A DNA stretch of 64,000 bases from assembly GCF_000154225.1 (NCBI RefSeq), contig NZ_DS264586.1, forward strand, positions 1,828,527 through 1,892,526, read 5' to 3'. A program made the translations under genes and the position numbers. The notes below the pieces were generated by a model, which saw only the letters and a list, made by a program, of their open reading frames with translations, was not told the origin of the DNA and did not search any database. The DNA comes from Schaalia dentiphila ATCC 17982 (GTDB lineage: Bacteria; Actinomycetota; Actinomycetes; Actinomycetales; Actinomycetaceae). Shown piece by piece: positions 19,205 to 27,416 of this stretch. The first letter of the stretch is position 1; each line of letters opens with the position of its first letter.

Positions 19205-20209
19205 TCACTGCATCGAAGAAGTACCCACGATGTCGACGACGAATACCGTTGCCTGCGCAGGGGTCGCCTCCTGGCCGGACTGCGCTTCCTGAGGCGGGAT
19301 CGGGACCACGATGAGGATGCGCGATCCCACGGTCACTCCCGCGAGATCAGCCTGCGCGACGGGAGCCTCAAGAGGATCCTGGCTCCACGACGACTGAGTC
19401 TGGCCCTTGGCACCAAAACCACCAACGACCTGCTTGTACAGGACTGTCTGATCAGAGGTCAGCGCCTCTCCCGCGCCCTTGTAAATCGAGTACATCTTCT
19501 GCTCGGTCGGGGCAGCAACGCTCTCGTCGATCGTCAGGGTGGGCTCGGCGCCGGGGTCACCGGAAACGGTGATCCCCGCGGGAAGCTCCTCGCCGGTCGC
19601 GACTGCGCTGCTGAGAACGGAGTCATCTGCGACGTCCTGCGTCGCGACACCCACGATATCCACGACAAACACGAGGGTCGAGTTTGCGGGAATGTTGCCG
19701 CGAGCCTGGCCGCCGTAGCCGAGAGACGCCGGAATCACGAGCTCGACGCGATCGCCGACGTGGGTGTGCGCCAGGCCGTAGGTCCAGCCCTTGACGACCT
19801 GGTTAAGGGAGAACTCGCTGGCATCGCCACGCTGGTAGGACGAGTCAAAAACGGTGCCGTCCCACAGGGCGCCCACGTAGTTCGCCTTGATCGTCGCGCC
19901 CGGGCACACGACCGCTCCGTCACCCTGCTTGAGGGTCTTGACAAGGACCTTCGAGGTGGGCTGGGATCCGCTACCCGCCGCAATCACGGGAGTATCCTCG
20001 CCGGAAACGGACGGGAAGTCACCCGTGCCGCTACGGTCAACGTTCGTGTTCTGTTCGGCGGAGTCGTCCGCCGCGCAGGCGGAGTAGTCGATGTCCGCAG
20101 CGGGAGACGAGGACGAAGACGACGAGGTCGCGTCGGTACATGCGGCGAGTCCGAGGACAAGCGCAGCCGCGCCGACGAGGGCGCCGAGGCGGCGCAGAGA
20201 GGACATCAT
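19205..20209 (-). CDS. FKBP-type peptidyl-prolyl isomerase lipoprotein
   Basis: 334-residue lipoprotein with a basic N-terminus, a hydrophobic stretch and the lipobox LAAC (Cys24), then a Ser-rich linker. The central FKBP domain is clear (GATIKANYVGALWDGTVFDS, VKGWTYGL, GDRVELVIPASLGYG). The C-terminal third repeats the end of an FKBP fold (GSRILIVVPIP ... TVFVVDIVG) and looks like a second, degenerate domain. It probably assists folding of exported proteins on the outer membrane face. It starts 19 bases after erpA, in the same direction. The ATG at 20206 is an equally possible start. Confidence 0.88.
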   Translation of the reverse strand: MMSSLRRLGALVGAAALVLGLAACTDATSSSSSSSPAADIDYSACAADDSAEQNTNVDRSGTGDFPSVSGEDTPVIAAGSGSQPTSKVLVKTLKQGDGAVVCPGATIKANYVGALWDGTVFDSSYQRGDASEFSLNQVVKGWTYGLAHTHVGDRVELVIPASLGYGGQARGNIPANSTLVFVVDIVGVATQDVADDSVLSSAVATGEELPAGITVSGDPGAEPTLTIDESVAAPTEQKMYSIYKGAGEALTSDQTVLYKQVVGGFGAKGQTQSSWSQDPLEAPVAQADLAGVTVGSRILIVVPIPPQEAQSGQEATPAQATVFVVDIVGTSSMQ

Positions 20210-20228
20210 GAGATGGTGTTCTTTCGGC

Positions 20229-20582
20229 TCAGTGGAAGGACTCACCGCAGGCGCAGGTGTTCTGGGCGTTGGGGTTATCGATCGTGAAGCCCTGACGCTC
20301 AATCGTGTCAGCGAAGTCGATCGTGGCACCGCTCAGGTAGGGCACGCTCATGCGGTCGACGACGACCTCGACGCCGTCGAAGGAACGAATCGCGTCGCCG
20401 TCAAGCGTGCGATCGTCGAAGTACAGCTGGTAAATCAGGCCGGAGCAGCCGCCCGGCTGAACGGCGATACGCAGGCGCAGGTCATCGCGACCCTCCTGCT
20501 CGAGGAGGCTCTTGACCTTCGCAGCAGCGACGTCGGTGAGGATGACCTCGTGGGTGGGAGCCTGAGTTGCGGACTCGGACAT
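20229..20582 (-). CDS. erpA: Iron-sulfur cluster insertion protein (ErpA/IscA family)
   Basis: A-type carrier of 117 residues that delivers [Fe-S] clusters to apo-enzymes. The three cluster-binding cysteines are present: Cys46 in PGGCSG, and Cys110 and Cys112 in NTCACGESF. A good ribosome binding site (AAGGAG) precedes the ATG. It stands between a glycerate-kinase-like gene and the FKBP gene. M. tuberculosis has a similar pair (Rv2204c/Rv2205c). Confidence 0.93.
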   Translation of the reverse strand: MSESATQAPTHEVILTDVAAAKVKSLLEQEGRDDLRLRIAVQPGGCSGLIYQLYFDDRTLDGDAIRSFDGVEVVVDRMSVPYLSGATIDFADTIERQGFTIDNPNAQNTCACGESFH

Positions 20583-20667
20583 GATGCTCCTTATTGTTGC
20601 GGATAGACGTATTCCCTTGACACACTACTCCCCCGCAGGCGCCCCGCGCCACGGGTGGAATGCGCGC

Positions 20668-21636
20668 TCAGCGTAACCAAGTGCGGGCAACGCGACATCC
20701 AGCGTCTTCGAGCGTGACGGATCCCTCCGTCTCGAAGACTCCGTGGAGCCCCCATTCGGCCTTTTCGAAGTGCGACAGGCTGGACCTGCGGGTGATGGCG
20801 ACGACCGGCAGCGCGTGCGTCGCAGCTGCACGAGTCACGCAGTCGAGGGTCGACTCGGCGAGAAGCGGGGAAGCCAGTTCTGGCTCGGCGACGATCACGA
20901 CGTCGGCGCCATCAAGCATCTCTTCCAGACCCAGAAGCGAAGACAGCAGATCACCCGTTGCAACGATGCGTCCACCGATGGCCGCGATGACTGCTCCGAG
21001 GCCGCCGCCTGCACCCGAACCGCGCTGGCGAGCCGGGTGCACGTCCGCTCCGTCAAGCAGCTGGTGGCGCCCGAGCGGGCGGTGGGCGAACGCCTGCGTA
21101 AGAGCGGCAGTAAGAGCGGTGTCCTGCGCCTCGATCGGCTCCAGATCGGGAGCAACGGCGAGGACCGAGTCGAGGCCCAGAAGCGGGCGCGCGGTTGACG
21201 CCGCGCACACGAGATCCACACCCGCTTCGGCCACGAGGCTCTGCGCGAGCGTCAGAGCATCGGCGAAGGCCTCAGGATGCCTCGGATCGATGCCGGGGAC
21301 GTCCAGGAGGCCTTCGAGAAACCCGGCGCCGCAATCGGGAGAGGAATTATGTCCACCTTCGACAAACACGGTGCCGCCGTTGCGGAGTGAATCCGCGACG
21401 CGCTCCCCCGCCTCGCGCGACGACGAGGCCCGGGTGGGTACGCGCACGAACAAGGCATGGGAGCGCAAGTCTGCCACGGCCTCGTCGAAGGTGGGTCCGG
21501 TTCCGAACGGAACCGTGAGCACTGTGGGCTGCGAAGCGCCGGCTACGACACCCCGGCGGATGGCGTCGAGCGCCTCGCCGGTCGGCAGGACGGGAGCTCC
21601 CCCATCCCACCGACCGGCGACAACGACACGTTTCAC
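20668..21636 (-). CDS. Glycerate kinase-like protein
   Basis: 322-residue protein with features of the GlxK/GarK-type glycerate kinase family: a Gly-rich GSGAGGGLGAVIAAIGG, an acidic GLEEMLDGADVVIVAEPE and an early VFVEGGHNSSPDCGAG. It is shorter and more divergent than canonical glycerate kinases, so the substrate is uncertain. Its ATG overlaps the stop of the M20 peptidase gene by four bases (ATGA), so the two are translationally coupled. Confidence 0.75.
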   Translation of the reverse strand: MKRVVVAGRWDGGAPVLPTGEALDAIRRGVVAGASQPTVLTVPFGTGPTFDEAVADLRSHALFVRVPTRASSSREAGERVADSLRNGGTVFVEGGHNSSPDCGAGFLEGLLDVPGIDPRHPEAFADALTLAQSLVAEAGVDLVCAASTARPLLGLDSVLAVAPDLEPIEAQDTALTAALTQAFAHRPLGRHQLLDGADVHPARQRGSGAGGGLGAVIAAIGGRIVATGDLLSSLLGLEEMLDGADVVIVAEPELASPLLAESTLDCVTRAAATHALPVVAITRRSSLSHFEKAEWGLHGVFETEGSVTLEDAGCRVARTWLR

Positions 21637-23006
21637 AGGGAGGCCACGCGCGTCAGCAGAAGCGCCTCGGCGAGGATCGCGGCCTTCAGGTCGGAGATCG
21701 ACTGCGACTCGTCCTCGGAGTGAGCGTTCGTCAGCGGATCCTCGACGCCGGTGACGACGACCTGAGCGTTCGGGAAGATGCGCTGGAAGTCCGAGATGAA
21801 CGGGATCGAGCCGCCCACACCGATGTTGACCGAGGGAACGCCCCAGGCCTCGGTGAGGGACTCGTGCAGTGCCTTCGTCACGGGGGAATCCATATCGGCC
21901 TGGTAGCCGGCACCAGCATCCTCAGCCGTGACCTCGACGCGCGCACCGAAGGGGGCATGGGAGAGCAGGTAGTCGATGAGCTTGGCCTGGGCCTCGGTGG
22001 GATCCACGCCCGGCACCGTGCGCATCGACAGGCGGAAGCGCGTGTGCGGAGCGATCGTGTTCGAGGCGTTGGACACCGGGCGAGCGTCGAAACCGATCAC
22101 CGAAATCGACGGCTTGGTCCACATACGGGCGGCGATGTCACCCGATCCTGCCAGCTGCAGTCCCTCAACCATGCCGGCAGCGGCGCGCAGCTCTTCCTCC
22201 GGCCAATCCACGTCCGCGTGATCCGAGCCGCCCAGGCCCGGAACCGCGACGTCACCCTTCTCGTCGAAGAGCGAGGCAATGAGCATGGAGGAAATCGCGA
22301 CGGAGTCGAGCAGCGGGCCACCGAACGCACCCGAGTGCACCGCGTGGTCGGCGACGGTCACGTCGACGGTTACGATCGCGTTGCCGCGCAGGGTCGACGT
22401 GACGGCAGGCTCGCCCACCTTCCAGTTCGACGAGTCCGTCACAACAATGACGTCAGCGGCAAGCTCATCCTTGTGGGCGTCAAGGAATGCCGTGAACGAG
22501 GGGGAACCGATCTCTTCCTCGCCCTCGATGAACACGACGACGTTGACCGGCAGGTCCTCGCCGAGGATCGACAGGGAACCCAGGTGAACAGTGATGCCTG
22601 CGCCGTCGTCGGAGGAACCACGGCCGTAGATGCGGTCGCCGCGGACTTCAGCCTTATAGGGATCCATGCTCCAGCGGCTCAGCTCGCCCACAGGCTGCAC
22701 GTCGTGGTGCGCGTACAACAGGACGGTCGGCGCGCCCTCAATGTGAGGCGTGTGCGCGACGAGGGCGGGCTTGCCCTCGGTGCCATCAGCGGCGGTCTCG
22801 CGCAGGACCTTGGCCTCCAGGCCCAGGGCGGCGAAACGCTCGCGGATGTGCTCAGCGCTGCGCTCCACGTCGGCCGCATGCGCGGGATCCGACGACACCG
22901 ACGGAATCGCGACGAGCTGCGTGAGCTCCTCCAGCAGGGACGGGAAAGCAGCCTCCAGGCGCTCCTTCAAAACGGACGTGGACGGTGCATGTGAAGTATC
23001 AGCCAT
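21633..23006 (-). CDS. M20 family dipeptidase
   Basis: Zinc-dependent peptidase of 457 residues of the M20/PepV-carnosinase group. Metal-binding YAHHDVQPVG and the catalytic-glutamate stretch EGEEEIGSPSF are visible, with the lid domain between and a C-terminal NAHSEDE zinc site. It likely hydrolyses dipeptides in the cytoplasm. The ATG at 23006 gives a normal N-terminus; the frame is open six codons further. It is divergent from the DUF3043 gene, with a 58-base gap. Confidence 0.9.
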   Translation of the reverse strand: MADTSHAPSTSVLKERLEAAFPSLLEELTQLVAIPSVSSDPAHAADVERSAEHIRERFAALGLEAKVLRETAADGTEGKPALVAHTPHIEGAPTVLLYAHHDVQPVGELSRWSMDPYKAEVRGDRIYGRGSSDDGAGITVHLGSLSILGEDLPVNVVVFIEGEEEIGSPSFTAFLDAHKDELAADVIVVTDSSNWKVGEPAVTSTLRGNAIVTVDVTVADHAVHSGAFGGPLLDSVAISSMLIASLFDEKGDVAVPGLGGSDHADVDWPEEELRAAAGMVEGLQLAGSGDIAARMWTKPSISVIGFDARPVSNASNTIAPHTRFRLSMRTVPGVDPTEAQAKLIDYLLSHAPFGARVEVTAEDAGAGYQADMDSPVTKALHESLTEAWGVPSVNIGVGGSIPFISDFQRIFPNAQVVVTGVEDPLTNAHSEDESQSISDLKAAILAEALLLTRVASL

Positions 23007-23052
23007 ACGACCAGGGTAGACCATGGGAGTGCGAGGCGTGTGGGCTATCCGC

Positions 23053-23058
23053 TAGCCT
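23053..23058 (+). promoter_or_regulatory. -10 element of leaderless DUF3043 gene
   Basis: TAGCCT ends six bases before the GTG at 23065 with no ribosome binding site. It lies in the divergent gap to the dipeptidase gene. Confidence 0.45.
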
Positions 23059-23064
23059 TGAAGC

Positions 23065-23688
23065 GTGTTTGGACGAAGCAAGAACAACAACGACGACGAT
23101 GCCTCGATGAATGTCGAGCCCGTCTCCACGACGCCCGACGGCAAGAAGGGTCGCCCTACGCCGAAGCGTAAGGCAGCCGAGGCCGCCCGCATCCGCCCCC
23201 TGGTCCCCAAGGACCGCAAGGAGGCCAAGCGAGCCGCCCGCGCCGCCCGCAACGCGCGTTTCGACGCCGAGCAGCGCGCGATGATCACCGGCGAGGAAAA
23301 GTACCTGCCGGCCCGCGACAAGGGACGCGCACGCCGTTTCGTACGTGACTACGTCGACGCGCGCCACTCCTTCTCCGAGTGGATCCTCGCCGTCATGATG
23401 GTGTCCATCATCCTCATCATGGTGCTGTCGATGCTGGGCAACAAGATCCCGCTGCAGTACCAGGCGTACATGCTCTATGGGTCGTCCATCCTCATGTACG
23501 GCTCCTTCATCGTCACCGCCATTGAGGCATTCTTCGTGTGGCGCACGATCAAGCGTGTCTTCACCGAGGCACACCCGCGCGAGGACATTCCCTCCGGTAC
23601 CGCCTACTACACCTTCTCCCGCATGATCATGCCGCGGCGCTGGCGTTCGCCCCGTCCGCAGGTCAACCGCGGGCAGTTCCCGAAGTAG
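23065..23688 (+). CDS. DUF3043 family membrane protein
   Basis: 207-residue actinobacterial protein of unknown function. The first ~110 residues are highly basic and polar (KRKAAEAARIRPL, DRKEAKRAARAAR). Two transmembrane helices follow (about 108-128 and 138-160), and then a short basic C-terminus. M. tuberculosis Rv2206 is the likely counterpart, and the neighbourhood with an ErpA/glycerate-kinase pair is similar. The GTG start agrees with the -10 at 23053. Confidence 0.85.
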   Translation: MFGRSKNNNDDDASMNVEPVSTTPDGKKGRPTPKRKAAEAARIRPLVPKDRKEAKRAARAARNARFDAEQRAMITGEEKYLPARDKGRARRFVRDYVDARHSFSEWILAVMMVSIILIMVLSMLGNKIPLQYQAYMLYGSSILMYGSFIVTAIEAFFVWRTIKRVFTEAHPREDIPSGTAYYTFSRMIMPRRWRSPRPQVNRGQFPK

Positions 23689-23700
23689 TCGCCTTTCTCG

Positions 23701-23735
23701 TCGGCCCCGCCCTATCCACGTGGGTGCGGGGCCGA
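23701..23735 (+). terminator. Terminator of the DUF3043 gene
   Basis: TCGGCCCCGC (23701-23710) pairs with GCGGGGCCGA (23726-23735) just after the stop codon. The first box of the phased repeat array (23712-23720) lies inside its loop. Confidence 0.78.
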
Positions 23736-23817
23736 TGTGCTTTATCCACAGGGCACCTGGCGGCTCTCCCGCTATCCACAGGGTGTGCCGTGGCGCTGGC
23801 CGCCACGTCCTCATGTG
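23712..23817 (+). promoter_or_regulatory. Phased triple TATCCACA array plus conserved core, upstream of unknown gene
   Basis: Three 9-mers, CTATCCACG (23712-23720), TTATCCACA (23742-23750, a perfect DnaA-box consensus) and CTATCCACA (23772-23780), start exactly 30 bp apart. The last two are followed by GGG. GTGGCGCT (23790-23797) and CATGTG (23812-23817) come next. The start codon of the next gene is 94 bases after the third box. The same arrangement occurs on the minus strand before ssb at 61023-60919. This is probably a regulated promoter; the regulator is unknown. Confidence 0.75.
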
Positions 23818-23874
23818 CATGATCCTGTCCGTGTCGGAGCATCGGCGCTCCGTCACGAACGACAAGGAAGCATC

Positions 23875-24429
23875 ATGTACACAACGATCACATTGCCCTC
23901 CACCGCCGACGTCATGCTCGACGAAGAGGAGCCCTGCCCCGAAGGCATGTACGGCCCACCTCGATGGCTTGAGGATCGAGGCATCTCCTCTCTGCTAGCT
24001 CCCTACCTGTGCGATGGGTGGGACCTGGGCGACTACGCACGCTTCGCGGAACTATCCGGGACTGACGCTCGTCGGCTCGCATCCTTGCTGCCAAAGGACG
24101 CGCGCAACGATCGGCAGAACAACGCTCCTCGGATCATCGACCTGCTACGCGCCGCCTCCCGCATCGACGGACTCACCCTCGAAGGCTACGTCATTCGCGC
24201 GCCACGACGAGACGAACGCGTCAGCATCGACACCGTACTCGTTCCGGAATCTGCGATCATTGCTCACACCGGATCTCCCATCGACGAGGAGAGGTATCCG
24301 AGCTACCAGCACTGGCTGACTCTCGCCTCGGTACTTGGCCTCGGAGAGGACGCGATCCCGCCGGACGAAATGCGTGCGCTCATTCGAGACGGATCAGCCA
24401 CGCGATGGTGGTGGGCATGGTGGGACTGA
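23875..24429 (+). CDS. Hypothetical protein, 184 aa, under the phased-array promoter
   Basis: Not recognised. The product is soluble-looking, acidic in the N-terminal part, with a central Arg/Lys-containing region and a Trp-rich end (TRWWWAWWD). There is no signal peptide, membrane helix or catalytic motif I can name. The ATG follows GACAAGGAAG at good spacing, and codon use matches neighbouring genes, so it is likely a real gene. The upstream region carries the three-box array shared with ssb, which suggests a common regulon. pyrD follows after 18 bases and has its own -10-like element. Confidence 0.72.
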   Translation: MYTTITLPSTADVMLDEEEPCPEGMYGPPRWLEDRGISSLLAPYLCDGWDLGDYARFAELSGTDARRLASLLPKDARNDRQNNAPRIIDLLRAASRIDGLTLEGYVIRAPRRDERVSIDTVLVPESAIIAHTGSPIDEERYPSYQHWLTLASVLGLGEDAIPPDEMRALIRDGSATRWWWAWWD

Positions 24430-24434
24430 TCAAC

Positions 24435-24440
24435 TATCCT
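24435..24440 (+). promoter_or_regulatory. Possible -10 element before pyrD
   Basis: TATCCT ends seven bases before the ATG of pyrD. AGGAAG in between could instead act as a ribosome binding site on a read-through transcript, so the leaderless reading is uncertain. Confidence 0.35.
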
Positions 24441-24447
24441 AGGAAGC

Positions 24448-25512
24448 ATGATCCGACGCGCGTACAACTGGGCTTTCACACACTTCATCTCGCGTTCCAA
24501 CCCGGAGGATGCACACCACCGGGGTCTGGGAGCAATTTCCTTAGCCGGACGATTCGCCCCGACGCGTGGACTCATGCGCGCCACTCTGGGCTACCTCGAT
24601 CCGACGCAGTCCCCCACGCGAATGGTTGGCGGCGTCGAGGTCCCCCTGACCCTGGGTGAGCGTCGCCTCCCGTCCCGTCTCGGTCTGGCAGCCGGCATGG
24701 ACAAGGACGCCGAGGCAGTGCTCGGCATGTGTGCCCTCGGCTACGCCTTCGTCGAGATCGGTACCGTGACTCCTCGTCCCCAGCCCGGCAACGACGCGCC
24801 GCGCCTGTGGCGACTCATGGAGGAACGCGGCCTGCGTAACCGCATGGGCTTCAACAATGCTGGAGCAGATGCCGCCGCCGAGAAGCTGCGCGAGCTGCGC
24901 TCGACTCCTGCGGGCCGCGCCACGATCGTTGGCGCCAACATCGGCAAGAACAAGGTGACGTCTGAGGCGGACGCACCCGCCGACTACGAGTACTGCGCGA
25001 GGACGCTCGCCCACTGGGTGGACTTTGTCGTCGTGAACGTCTCCTCCCCCAACACGCCCGGTCTGCGCGACCTGCAGTCCGTTGATCACCTGCGCCCGAT
25101 CCTGCAGGCCGCCCGCCGCGGCTGCGAGGCAGGCGCTCCCGATCGCACCATGCCGCTCTTCGTCAAGATCGCTCCCGATTTGGCCGACGAGGACATCGTC
25201 GCCGTCGTCGAGCTGACGAAGGAGCTCGGCCTGGCAGGAGTCGTCGCCACAAACACGACGATCAACCACAACCTGGGCGAGGGCGGCGTCTCCGGCGCTC
25301 CGCTTCTGCCCCGTGCGCTGGAGGTCGTCTCCCTGGTGGCACGGCACCTTGACGACGACCAGATCCTCATCGGCACCGGCGGCATCTCGTCGCCCGAGGA
25401 TGCGCTGCGCATGATCAGCGCGGGCGCCGACCTCGTCGAGGCGTTCTCTGCCTTCATCTTCGAGGGCCCTTCCTGGCCGGGCGAGGTCTCGCGCGCCCTC
25501 CAGCGCGCGTAA
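24448..25512 (+). CDS. pyrD: Dihydroorotate dehydrogenase, class 2 (quinone)
   Basis: Fourth step of pyrimidine synthesis, oxidising dihydroorotate and passing electrons to quinone. At 354 residues it has the N-terminal extension of class 2 enzymes that docks on the membrane. Flavin and substrate motifs are visible: AAGMDKDAEAV, NRMGFNNAGAD, VVNVSSPNTPGLR (catalytic Ser region), TNTTINH and IGTGGISSPEDA. It stands alone from other pyr genes. The TrmH-like gene follows after nine bases and is probably co-transcribed. Confidence 0.95.
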   Translation: MIRRAYNWAFTHFISRSNPEDAHHRGLGAISLAGRFAPTRGLMRATLGYLDPTQSPTRMVGGVEVPLTLGERRLPSRLGLAAGMDKDAEAVLGMCALGYAFVEIGTVTPRPQPGNDAPRLWRLMEERGLRNRMGFNNAGADAAAEKLRELRSTPAGRATIVGANIGKNKVTSEADAPADYEYCARTLAHWVDFVVVNVSSPNTPGLRDLQSVDHLRPILQAARRGCEAGAPDRTMPLFVKIAPDLADEDIVAVVELTKELGLAGVVATNTTINHNLGEGGVSGAPLLPRALEVVSLVARHLDDDQILIGTGGISSPEDALRMISAGADLVEAFSAFIFEGPSWPGEVSRALQRA

Positions 25513-25521
25513 GGGACCGCC

Positions 25522-26394
25522 GTGATCATCGAGCTCACCAGCGCGGACCTGGCAGCAGATCCGCGCCTGGAGGACTACACGCGCCTTAAAGACGTCAAGC
25601 TTCGTTCCAAGATCGAACCGGAACGCGGCCTGTACATGGCCGAATCCGCGAACGTCATTGAACGCGCGATCCGTGCCGGCCACACCCCTCGTTCCTTCCT
25701 CATGTCAAGGCGCTGGCTACCGACCCTCACCAACCTCATCGAGGCGGCAACGGGTGGCCCCGACGGCGCGGACGTTCCGATCTTTGTCGCCGACGAGGAT
25801 GTGTTAGAGCAGATGACCGGCTTCCACCTGCACCGCGGGGCCCTCGCCGCCATGCAGCGCCCCGTCCTGCCGACCCTCGCAGACCTACTCGCAACTGCTC
25901 GGGGCGGCGCCCCGGCGCGTCGCGTCGTCGTCCTGGAAAACCTCGTCGACCACACGAATGTGGGCGCAGCATTCCGTAGCGCCGCCGCGCTCGGCATCGA
26001 TACTGTCCTCGTGACCCCGCAGTGCGCTGATCCCCTCTACCGACGATCCGTGCGCGTCTCCATGGGAACGGTTTTCCAGGTTCCGTGGACTCGCCTCGAG
26101 TCCTGGCCCGGCGACATCGCCACCCTCCAGGAGGCTGGCTTCACGGTCGCATCGCTGGCTCTGTCGGACGATTCGGTGTCCCTCGACGACTTCGCCGCGC
26201 TGCCCGCCCTCCAGGGTCCGGACGCCCGCCTCGCTATGGTGATGGGCACCGAAGGTGATGGACTGGGACGTCACACCATCGCGGCCTCCGACTACACCGT
26301 CAAAATCCCCATGGACCACGGGGTCGACTCACTCAACGTCGCAGCCGCGTCCGCCGTCGTGTTTTGGGCGACCAGGGGCGTCGGCGCGCAGTAA
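25522..26394 (+). CDS. TrmH/SpoU family RNA 2'-O-methyltransferase
   Basis: 290-residue SPOUT enzyme. The N-terminal substrate-binding domain begins around DVKLRSKIEPERGLYMAE. The C-terminal catalytic knot shows ENLVDHTNVGAAFRSAAALG, MVMGTEGDGLG and MDHGVDSLNVAAASAV, the three classic motifs. It likely methylates a ribose in rRNA or tRNA; the exact target is not readable. It is translated from a GTG and follows pyrD closely. Confidence 0.9.
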   Translation: MIIELTSADLAADPRLEDYTRLKDVKLRSKIEPERGLYMAESANVIERAIRAGHTPRSFLMSRRWLPTLTNLIEAATGGPDGADVPIFVADEDVLEQMTGFHLHRGALAAMQRPVLPTLADLLATARGGAPARRVVVLENLVDHTNVGAAFRSAAALGIDTVLVTPQCADPLYRRSVRVSMGTVFQVPWTRLESWPGDIATLQEAGFTVASLALSDDSVSLDDFAALPALQGPDARLAMVMGTEGDGLGRHTIAASDYTVKIPMDHGVDSLNVAAASAVVFWATRGVGAQ

Positions 26395-26443
26395 CGCGTC
26401 ACCGCATGACGCCGCAGCTGCACAATCTCCGCAGCCGCAGACA

Positions 26444-26479
26444 ACGAGGCCGGAGCTGGATACCCAGCCCCGGCCTCGT
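26444..26479. terminator. Bidirectional terminator
   Basis: ACGAGGCCGG (26444-26453) pairs with CCGGCCTCGT (26470-26479), with an inner GCTGG/CCAGC stem (26455-26459/26464-26468). It lies between the convergent RNA methyltransferase and HAD phosphatase genes. Confidence 0.82.
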
Positions 26480-26498
26480 CATCGTTTGCTGCGATGTG

Positions 26499-27245
26499 TC
26501 AGCTCATGGATGCCACGATCTCGTCGATGACCTCCACGCATTCTTCCCATCCGGACACTGCGCGCGTCGCGTAGCCGGCTGCCTTGACGGGGTAGTCATT
26601 GCCTTCCGGGTCCAGGCGGTCGCCGATGAAGAGCATCTCGGAGGCGGGGATGCCCGTCTCTTCAACGAGTTTACCCATGCCGAACGCCTTGTCGATGCCA
26701 CGGGTGGTGATGTCGACCGAGGTCGAGCCACCGCCGCGAACGTCGAGCTCAGGCACGTCGGGCTGCACAGCGTCGCGCAGAGCGGCCTTCTTGGTGCCGT
26801 CCGGATCCCAGGCGCGCTTCGCGTCAAGCGGAGCCTCCTGGCCCAGAGCGGAGAAGGTGATCTGCGAGCCACGGTCCTCAATGATGTTGCCCCACGGGTT
26901 GGACTCCCACAGGCCGAGCTCACACGCGTGACGCTCGAGCGAGTCGATAGCGCGGGCGGCGACCTCGGGATCCAGATCGTGCGCGTAACGCTCAACCCAG
27001 GCCCCACCCTCATAGCGGTAGTAACGCGTGCCGCAGGTGGGCATCAGGTGCAGCCGAGAGAGTTCCTCATCCGTGGCGTGCAGGTTGTCCAGCACCTGAG
27101 TGCGGAACTGACCCATCTGGCCGCCGGAGATGATGCACACCTCCACGTGGTCCAGCAGGGACCGCAGAGCGACGTCCATGCGGGCCGGCAGCGGGGACTT
27201 CGAGGGCGCCAGGGTGTCATCGAGATCAAAGGCAACGAGCTTCAC
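26499..27245 (-). CDS. HAD-IIB phosphatase, phosphomannomutase-like
   Basis: 248-residue haloacid-dehalogenase family hydrolase. DLDDTLAPS carries the nucleophile Asp and acid Asp, IISGG is motif II, and MLFIGDRLDPEGND is motif IV for magnesium. The cap looks like the IIB type of eukaryotic phosphomannomutase and sucrose-phosphatase relatives. A sugar phosphate substrate is probable. It starts nine bases after metS and is likely the third gene of the metP-metS transcript, although TAGGGT lies six bases before its GTG and might be a separate -10. Confidence 0.82.
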   Translation of the reverse strand: MKLVAFDLDDTLAPSKSPLPARMDVALRSLLDHVEVCIISGGQMGQFRTQVLDNLHATDEELSRLHLMPTCGTRYYRYEGGAWVERYAHDLDPEVAARAIDSLERHACELGLWESNPWGNIIEDRGSQITFSALGQEAPLDAKRAWDPDGTKKAALRDAVQPDVPELDVRGGGSTSVDITTRGIDKAFGMGKLVEETGIPASEMLFIGDRLDPEGNDYPVKAAGYATRAVSGWEECVEVIDEIVASMS

Positions 27246-27254
27246 GATGCCACC

Positions 27255-27416
27255 CTACTGCTTCGCAGCTTCCGCGGCTTCGATAGCGCGCTGCGCGGCC
27301 TCGGTCTCTTCATCGGTGGGCACCGAGAGGACCTGCAGCAGCACGACGGACGCGACGAGGCCACCCCACACGAGCAGGATCGTCAAAACCATGAGAGCGA
27401 TAGCGGGAGCGGTCAC
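27255..27416 (-). CDS. metS: MetS-type small subunit of NSS transporter (53 aa)
   Basis: Short protein beginning (M)TAPAIALMVLTILLVWGGL. One transmembrane helix is followed by an acidic amphipathic tail (TDEETEAAQRAIEAAEAAK). This matches the small subunits that accompany MetP-type sodium:neurotransmitter symporters; in Corynebacterium glutamicum MetPS both subunits are needed for methionine/alanine uptake. The GTG start overlaps the metP stop by four bases (GTGA). Confidence 0.88.
   Translation of the reverse strand: MTAPAIALMVLTILLVWGGLVASVVLLQVLSVPTDEETEAAQRAIEAAEAAKQ

Noticed and set aside
23712..23780. DnaA-box cluster as a chromosomal or plasmid replication origin
   Set aside because: Only three boxes, no AT-rich unwinding region and no dnaA, dnaN, parAB or rep gene nearby. 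A second identical cluster before ssb and the fixed distance to start codons fit promoter control better.
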